A DNA stretch of 64,000 nt from Punctularia strigosozonata HHB-11173 SS5. Lineage: Eukaryota > Basidiomycota > Agaricomycetes > Corticiales > Punctulariaceae. The notes beneath the pieces are model-generated. The model did no database searches. It was not told the DNA's origin and saw nothing but the letters and a program-made list of their open reading frames with translations. Made by a program: the position numbers and the translations under genes. This document shows positions 60,024 to 64,000 of this stretch, piece by piece. The first letter of the stretch is position 1. Every line of letters begins with the position of its first letter. The stretch is taken from NCBI RefSeq assembly GCF_000264995.1, contig NW_006767434.1:2444004-2508003 (forward strand). The letters run 5' to 3'.

Positions 60024-62985
60024 ATGGCAGACGATGGCCGACGTGAACATCGTCCCCCCGGTTCGCGCGTCGACGCGCGTAGGCAACCTCGTAATCCAAC
60101 CTCCGCCGGTGTGAGCCCCTCAGTCTGGCAGTCCTTCAGCTCTTTTTCCGATGGCAGTCAGAATATGGCCATGTCTCCGGGCGCGCAACGCCTGCCCTCT
60201 CAGTACTCTGCTGCTGCTGGCAGTCCTTACGGCCAACCGCCAGGCTACATGGGCCCGTATTCCATGTCCCAAGCCCCGCCGCCGATGAACATCCTCTCGC
60301 CCTCGATGCCGTACTCGCACGGCTTTGCTCCTCCGGCTGCCTTGCACGTCCCAGATGCCGGCATCGCACCTCAGAATCCGTACGGCTCGCCACCTCTAGT
60401 GCCCCCGCACATGCAGCCGCATCCTCCAATATACCAGCTGCAACGTCACCCCTCGGAGACCTTGACCCCGGGCAGCAGCCACTCGTTCCCAAATTCGCCC
60501 GGGCTTGCCGGAGTCATGAACCAGCCGCTTCCATCACCGCGTTCGGCGTCCCCTTCCACGTCACAGGCGCCCACTCCTTCGCATAACGTTCCGCCAGCGT
60601 CGTACGGTCCGCATACGCCGTATTATCCGCAGGTATCCGGCGCGCCATACACGTACTCGATCCCCGCCTACACGCAATCTCCGGTTTACCAGACGGGGCA
60701 CTACCCAGTGTCCCCGTTCGGAAGGTACCCTTCCTCGTCTGAGCCGGAAAGCCCCGGGCAATGGTGGTTCGTCGGAGCACCTCCGGGCTCCAACGTCGGC
60801 GCCTCCTACCCGAGCCCGTACCCTGGCTCGTACTCGTCGACCGGCGGCGGTCGCGACGACTCGTTCCTTCGTCAGGAGACTCCGCCAACGGCGTCCGCCG
60901 GGTACCCAAGCCAACCTCTTCGCCCACAAGGCACGACCGCAACCGTGAGAAACATGGAAGGCGCCTCCGTGCCTGGGCGGCCGACGAGTGCGCCACTGTC
61001 ACCCCGATCTGGACATAGCTCAGCTGCATCTGGCCCGCCGCCGTCCGCGACCGATCGCGCAGTGATCCGCCGCCCGTATCACCCGAGCCCGCCATCGCAC
61101 CGGTCGGAATGGGTCATGTGGGTCGGCAACGTCCCCTCGGACACCACGCACGACGAGTTGTGGCGCTTCTTCACTCAGTCGGGCGCCACCATCCCCGTCT
61201 CTCCCGGCTCGCTGACCGGCCCGCCTCAGCTCATCGGCGCCGGCGTCCAGTCCATCTTCCTCATCGCCCGCTCCAGCTGCGCCTTCGTCAACCTGGCATC
61301 CGAGGCGCACCTGCAAGCCGCCATCGCGTACTTTGACGGTCGCCCGGTGCGACCGGACGACCCACGATGTCCGCGCCTCGTGTGTCGCGTGCGAAGGAAG
61401 GAGGACGACCTCAAGGCCGGCGTGGGTGGCCAACGCGGCACGGGTATTCACATGCGTTACGTAAAGGAACAGAGGGCGAAGGACCTTGCGGCGCGGGCAT
61501 TATCGTCCTCCGATGAAAACTCGGCGGAAGTCCCGGACACGCCTTCAACAGTCGACAGCGAATCCGCCACCGACCCGGGTGCGCACCATGGCCCACATCC
61601 GCCACCCAAACACGGCAGCTCAGGTTCGGGGTCGTTCGCCTCGACCAGCTCCAGCGTCCTCTCCCGATACTTCCCCCAGCGGTACTTTATCCTCAAGTCC
61701 CTCACGCAGGCAAGTTCGCTCACGAGAACAATTCACAACCTTCGCTCATGTTGATACAGTACGACCTCGATCTAAGCGTCGAACGGGGTCTCTGGGCGAC
61801 GCAGAAGCACAACGAGGACATTCTCGACAAGGCGTACCGGACGAGCAAAGACGTCTTCCTCATTTTTGGTGTAAACAAAAGCGGCGAATTCTATGGATAC
61901 GCCAGGTGAGATCCTACCTATCATACCATCTGTCTCGATCTCAATCATGTTACTGCAGAATGGCCGGTCCCATACATGGTGAAGGTCGAACATCCTGGGC
62001 CTCCGGTACCGACGCATCGTCCATCTCCTCGCGGTCTTCTCGCAGTCGCAGATCTGGGGTTGCTAAGGAGGAAGGTGGCTCAGCGTTCCAGCCCGAGCGC
62101 ACACACGAAGCACAGATCTTCTTCTCGCCCGGAGAATACAGGCTCATCGAGGAATCACCAATGTCCATGAGTCCTGACCCCGCCAACCCGCAAGCCGTCA
62201 CCCCAGGCGCTAAGATGGAACATCTTCTCGGTGTGGGACGGGTTTCGTACCCTGACCGAGTGAGCCCGTCGTTCACCGAGGTGGGGCGGGACACGCTATC
62301 TGCCCCTGGTCAGATCGAACGACCCCATCACACCTTCAGCTCTGAATTACGAGAACCGGAGCGCCTCCGAGCGAACGCGGCCACGCTACTCGCTGCCGCC
62401 GCGCCTGCTCAGACGATCGAGCTGGACGAGGAAGCACCCATCCGAGCTTTGCGCGACAAACAAGCGGCACGTCAAGGCACCGCTCGCCGCCCTGACGGGG
62501 CATCCTCCTTGGGCCCCGTTTCGGAGGAAGATGAGAAAGCAGATGCCGATGGCGTCACTCGCAGGGATCATGCCCTCCGGCGACCTCCAACAGACGCGCG
62601 GCCAGACGCCACCACGCCAGGGGCAACGCCAGACGGCGACGCGGAAAAGAGCGCAGTGCAGGAAGCGGCGGACCACCCATGGGGCGGTTCGTTCAAGGTC
62701 GAGTGGATCCGCACGGAGCGCCTCCCATTTTGGCGCACCCGTCATCTACGAAACCCCTGGAACCAGGATCGGGAGGTGAAGGTATCTCGAGACGGCACAG
62801 AACTCGAGCCCGGCGTCGGCCAAGCGCTGTTGGAGGAGTGGGACCGAGAAGAAGCGCCTACGCAACCATTGACAGGCGTCAGGCCGCGGCGTTCACCTAG
62901 CCAAAAGCCGCCCAGCAGCACCCCCCTCACACCAATACCGTCCAGCTCTCACGAAACACAAGAAATAGAACCATCGACAACATAG
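60024..62985 (+). CDS. RRM-YTH domain protein, candidate m6A RNA reader
   Basis: Exons 60024-61709, 61760-61905 and 61959-62985 give 952 residues from the ATG at 60024; an upstream exon is possible. The N-terminus is Pro/Ser/Tyr-rich and disordered (YTYSIPAYTQSPVYQTGHYP). An RRM begins near 61100: WVMWVGNVPSDTTHDELWRF (RNP2), later SSCAFVNLASEAHLQAAIAY (RNP1). The YTH domain follows: RYFILKSLTQYDLDLSVERG, LWATQKHNEDILDKAYRTSK, DVFLIFGVNKSGEFYGYARM. It resumes only after an insertion of over 200 residues with HPWGGSFKVEWIRTERLPFW and RHLRNPWNQDREVKVSRDGT. The cage tryptophans (GLWATQ; HPWGGSF) are present. The first intron, 61710-61759, is GC-AG. The family reads N6-methyladenosine in RNA; binding here is inferred. 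Confidence 0.93.
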
Positions 62986-63617
62986 TTATCCCCATACACG
63001 ACAATTACGTTGGACACACGCTCACTTTAACGCCATACACGAACACGCTAAAGCACAACACCTCACTACAGCTATCCTACAATCGACTATATCGGGTCCT
63101 TGTCATTCACGACACAAGGCCTCGCTATTGCTACCTTTTTACTGGGACATCGGCGTCGCTATTCATTTCCACACATCGCGCTCTAATGTTACCATCAAGT
63201 TATCCACAGTGCTCTCTGTTGTCGGGCCCATGTAGCAATAGGCACCAAATCGCATCTGTAACCCTAGTACAACGGCTATATACACGTCCCGCCTTGCGCT
63301 GGGTTTTCAACAATGAAGTCGGAATCATCAGTTCGACGTGACACGAAGAACGTTGGGGATCTCAATTAGAACTTAGGCAGATTTACAAGGTGAACACATT
63401 CATATATTCGTCAGTACTATTGCATGGACCCATAATGACATACAAATTAATTTGGCTCGAAGAGGATCAAGATGAAAGAAGGTTAAGGAAGGAGGGAAGA
63501 ACTAAGGTGTCCATAGGAGAGAAAGGAAGTCAATAAATAGGACGAATTTTGCTAGAAGCAGGAACACGATTGGTATAGAAGGGTCAGAAGAAGATTTGAT
63601 TACGTGGCCATGATGGG
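62986..63617. other. Convergent intergenic region
   Basis: Lies between the stops of the YTH gene (+) and the right-edge gene (-). It is AT-richer than its surroundings, as expected for 3' untranslated DNA. No gene or repeat was seen. Confidence 0.45.
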
Positions 63618-64000
63618 TCACGAACGAGAGAAGATTTCCGTCACTGTTCGTCGTCTCTCTCTTCGCTGGGATACCGTACGACTCAGTGCAGCGGATTCAG
63701 CGCCTTCAGCGCTGTCCGGAGGCGACTTCTGTGACTGATAGCCGACAGTCCGATGGCGAGCACTTCGATCTGCGTGCTGAGCGTTCGCAGAATCGACGGG
63801 GGAGTCGTCATCGAGCGAAGTCCCGGATATCGTTCGCTGCCTCTCCTGAAGCTCGCTTAGCGCAGTCGTGGTGGGGCGTGAGAATGCGACCACGGGACTA
63901 TCCCGCATCGAACTCGACGAGGACTGGCTGCGGTTCAAGGGGGAAGACGTCATGACCGGTGATTGATGTACGCTGTGCGGAGTTACCGCAGTGGTTGCGC
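63618..64000 (-). CDS. C-terminal part of an unidentified Ser/Thr-rich protein (partial, 5' end outside window)
   Basis: The minus-strand frame is open from the right edge to a stop at 63618, and the residues before the Met at 63953 (TAVTPHSVHQSPV) continue the same composition. So this is more likely the tail of a longer protein than a separate small gene. It reads MTSSPLNRSQSSSSSMRDSP, TTTALSELQERQRTISGTSL and ends RRERRRTVTEIFSRS. It is a disordered Ser/Arg-rich region with no domain. The product cannot be named from this piece. Confidence 0.55.
   Translation of the reverse strand, partial: ATTAVTPHSVHQSPVMTSSPLNRSQSSSSSMRDSPVVAFSRPTTTALSELQERQRTISGTSLDDDSPVDSANAQHADRSARHRTVGYQSQKSPPDSAEGAESAALSRTVSQRRERRRTVTEIFSRS

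Overview
The window looks like nuclear DNA of a mushroom-forming basidiomycete (Agaricomycetes). The genes are intron-rich, with mostly 48-65 bp introns. The families are typical of that group: a CYP505 P450-reductase fusion, basidiomycete-type velvet proteins, a large-family BTB/POZ protein and an RRM-YTH protein. GC content is moderate and genes lie on both strands. I support 23 protein-coding genes (two cut by the window edges) and one degraded endonuclease fragment. I saw no rRNA, convincing tRNA, CRISPR array or intact transposon. Exon joins were read by eye from splice signals plus family conservation. Gene ends are firmer than some internal exons.

Layout. 1-3440 (-): CYP505 P450-reductase fusion, running off the left edge. 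4258-5923 (+): Rad60/Esc2-like SUMO-like-domain protein. 6072-7311 (-): PhyH-type 2OG oxygenase. 7875-9248 (-): ZIP9/Atx2-like metal transporter. 10205-11220 (+): Cet1-type mRNA 5'-triphosphatase. 13226-14716 (+): single-exon membrane protein. 15312-17572 (-): Trm61 tRNA m1A58 methyltransferase. 18207-19733 (+): PAS protein. 21770-22091 (-): small basic protein. 22503-24358 (+): mitochondrial branched-chain ketoacid dehydrogenase E1 alpha. 24620-25795 (-): velvet protein 1. 26559-27668 (+): SNIP1/Pml1 FHA splicing factor. 27992-28983 (-): C2H2 factor. 30387-31545 (+): BTB protein. 32477-33605 (+): secreted class 3 lipase. 33831-34397 (-): mitoribosomal mS41. 34573-41280 (+): Mlp1/TPR nuclear-basket protein. 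41542-45868 (-): Ser/Thr kinase with a very long tail. 49524-50773 (+): short Zn2Cys6 factor. 51418-52000 (-): endonuclease-like debris. 52660-55029 (-): CNNM/Mam3-type protein. 55861-57254 (-): velvet protein 2. 60024-62985 (+): RRM-YTH m6A-reader candidate. 63618-64000 (-): C-terminal part of an unknown protein.

How the genes work together. This is not an operon or an obvious biosynthetic cluster. Neighbours are almost always on opposite strands. Several genes act in RNA metabolism (Cet1, SNIP1/Pml1, Mlp1, YTH, Trm61). Two velvet genes, a PAS protein and zinc-finger factors belong to regulatory or developmental families. The most striking points are gene-structural: exons of 9, 17 and 20 nt, four introns read as GC-AG with the same GCAAGT donor, a 553-nt intron cutting the SAM-binding motif of Trm61, and a YTH domain interrupted by an insertion of over 200 residues. 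Two velvet paralogues share their intron positions.
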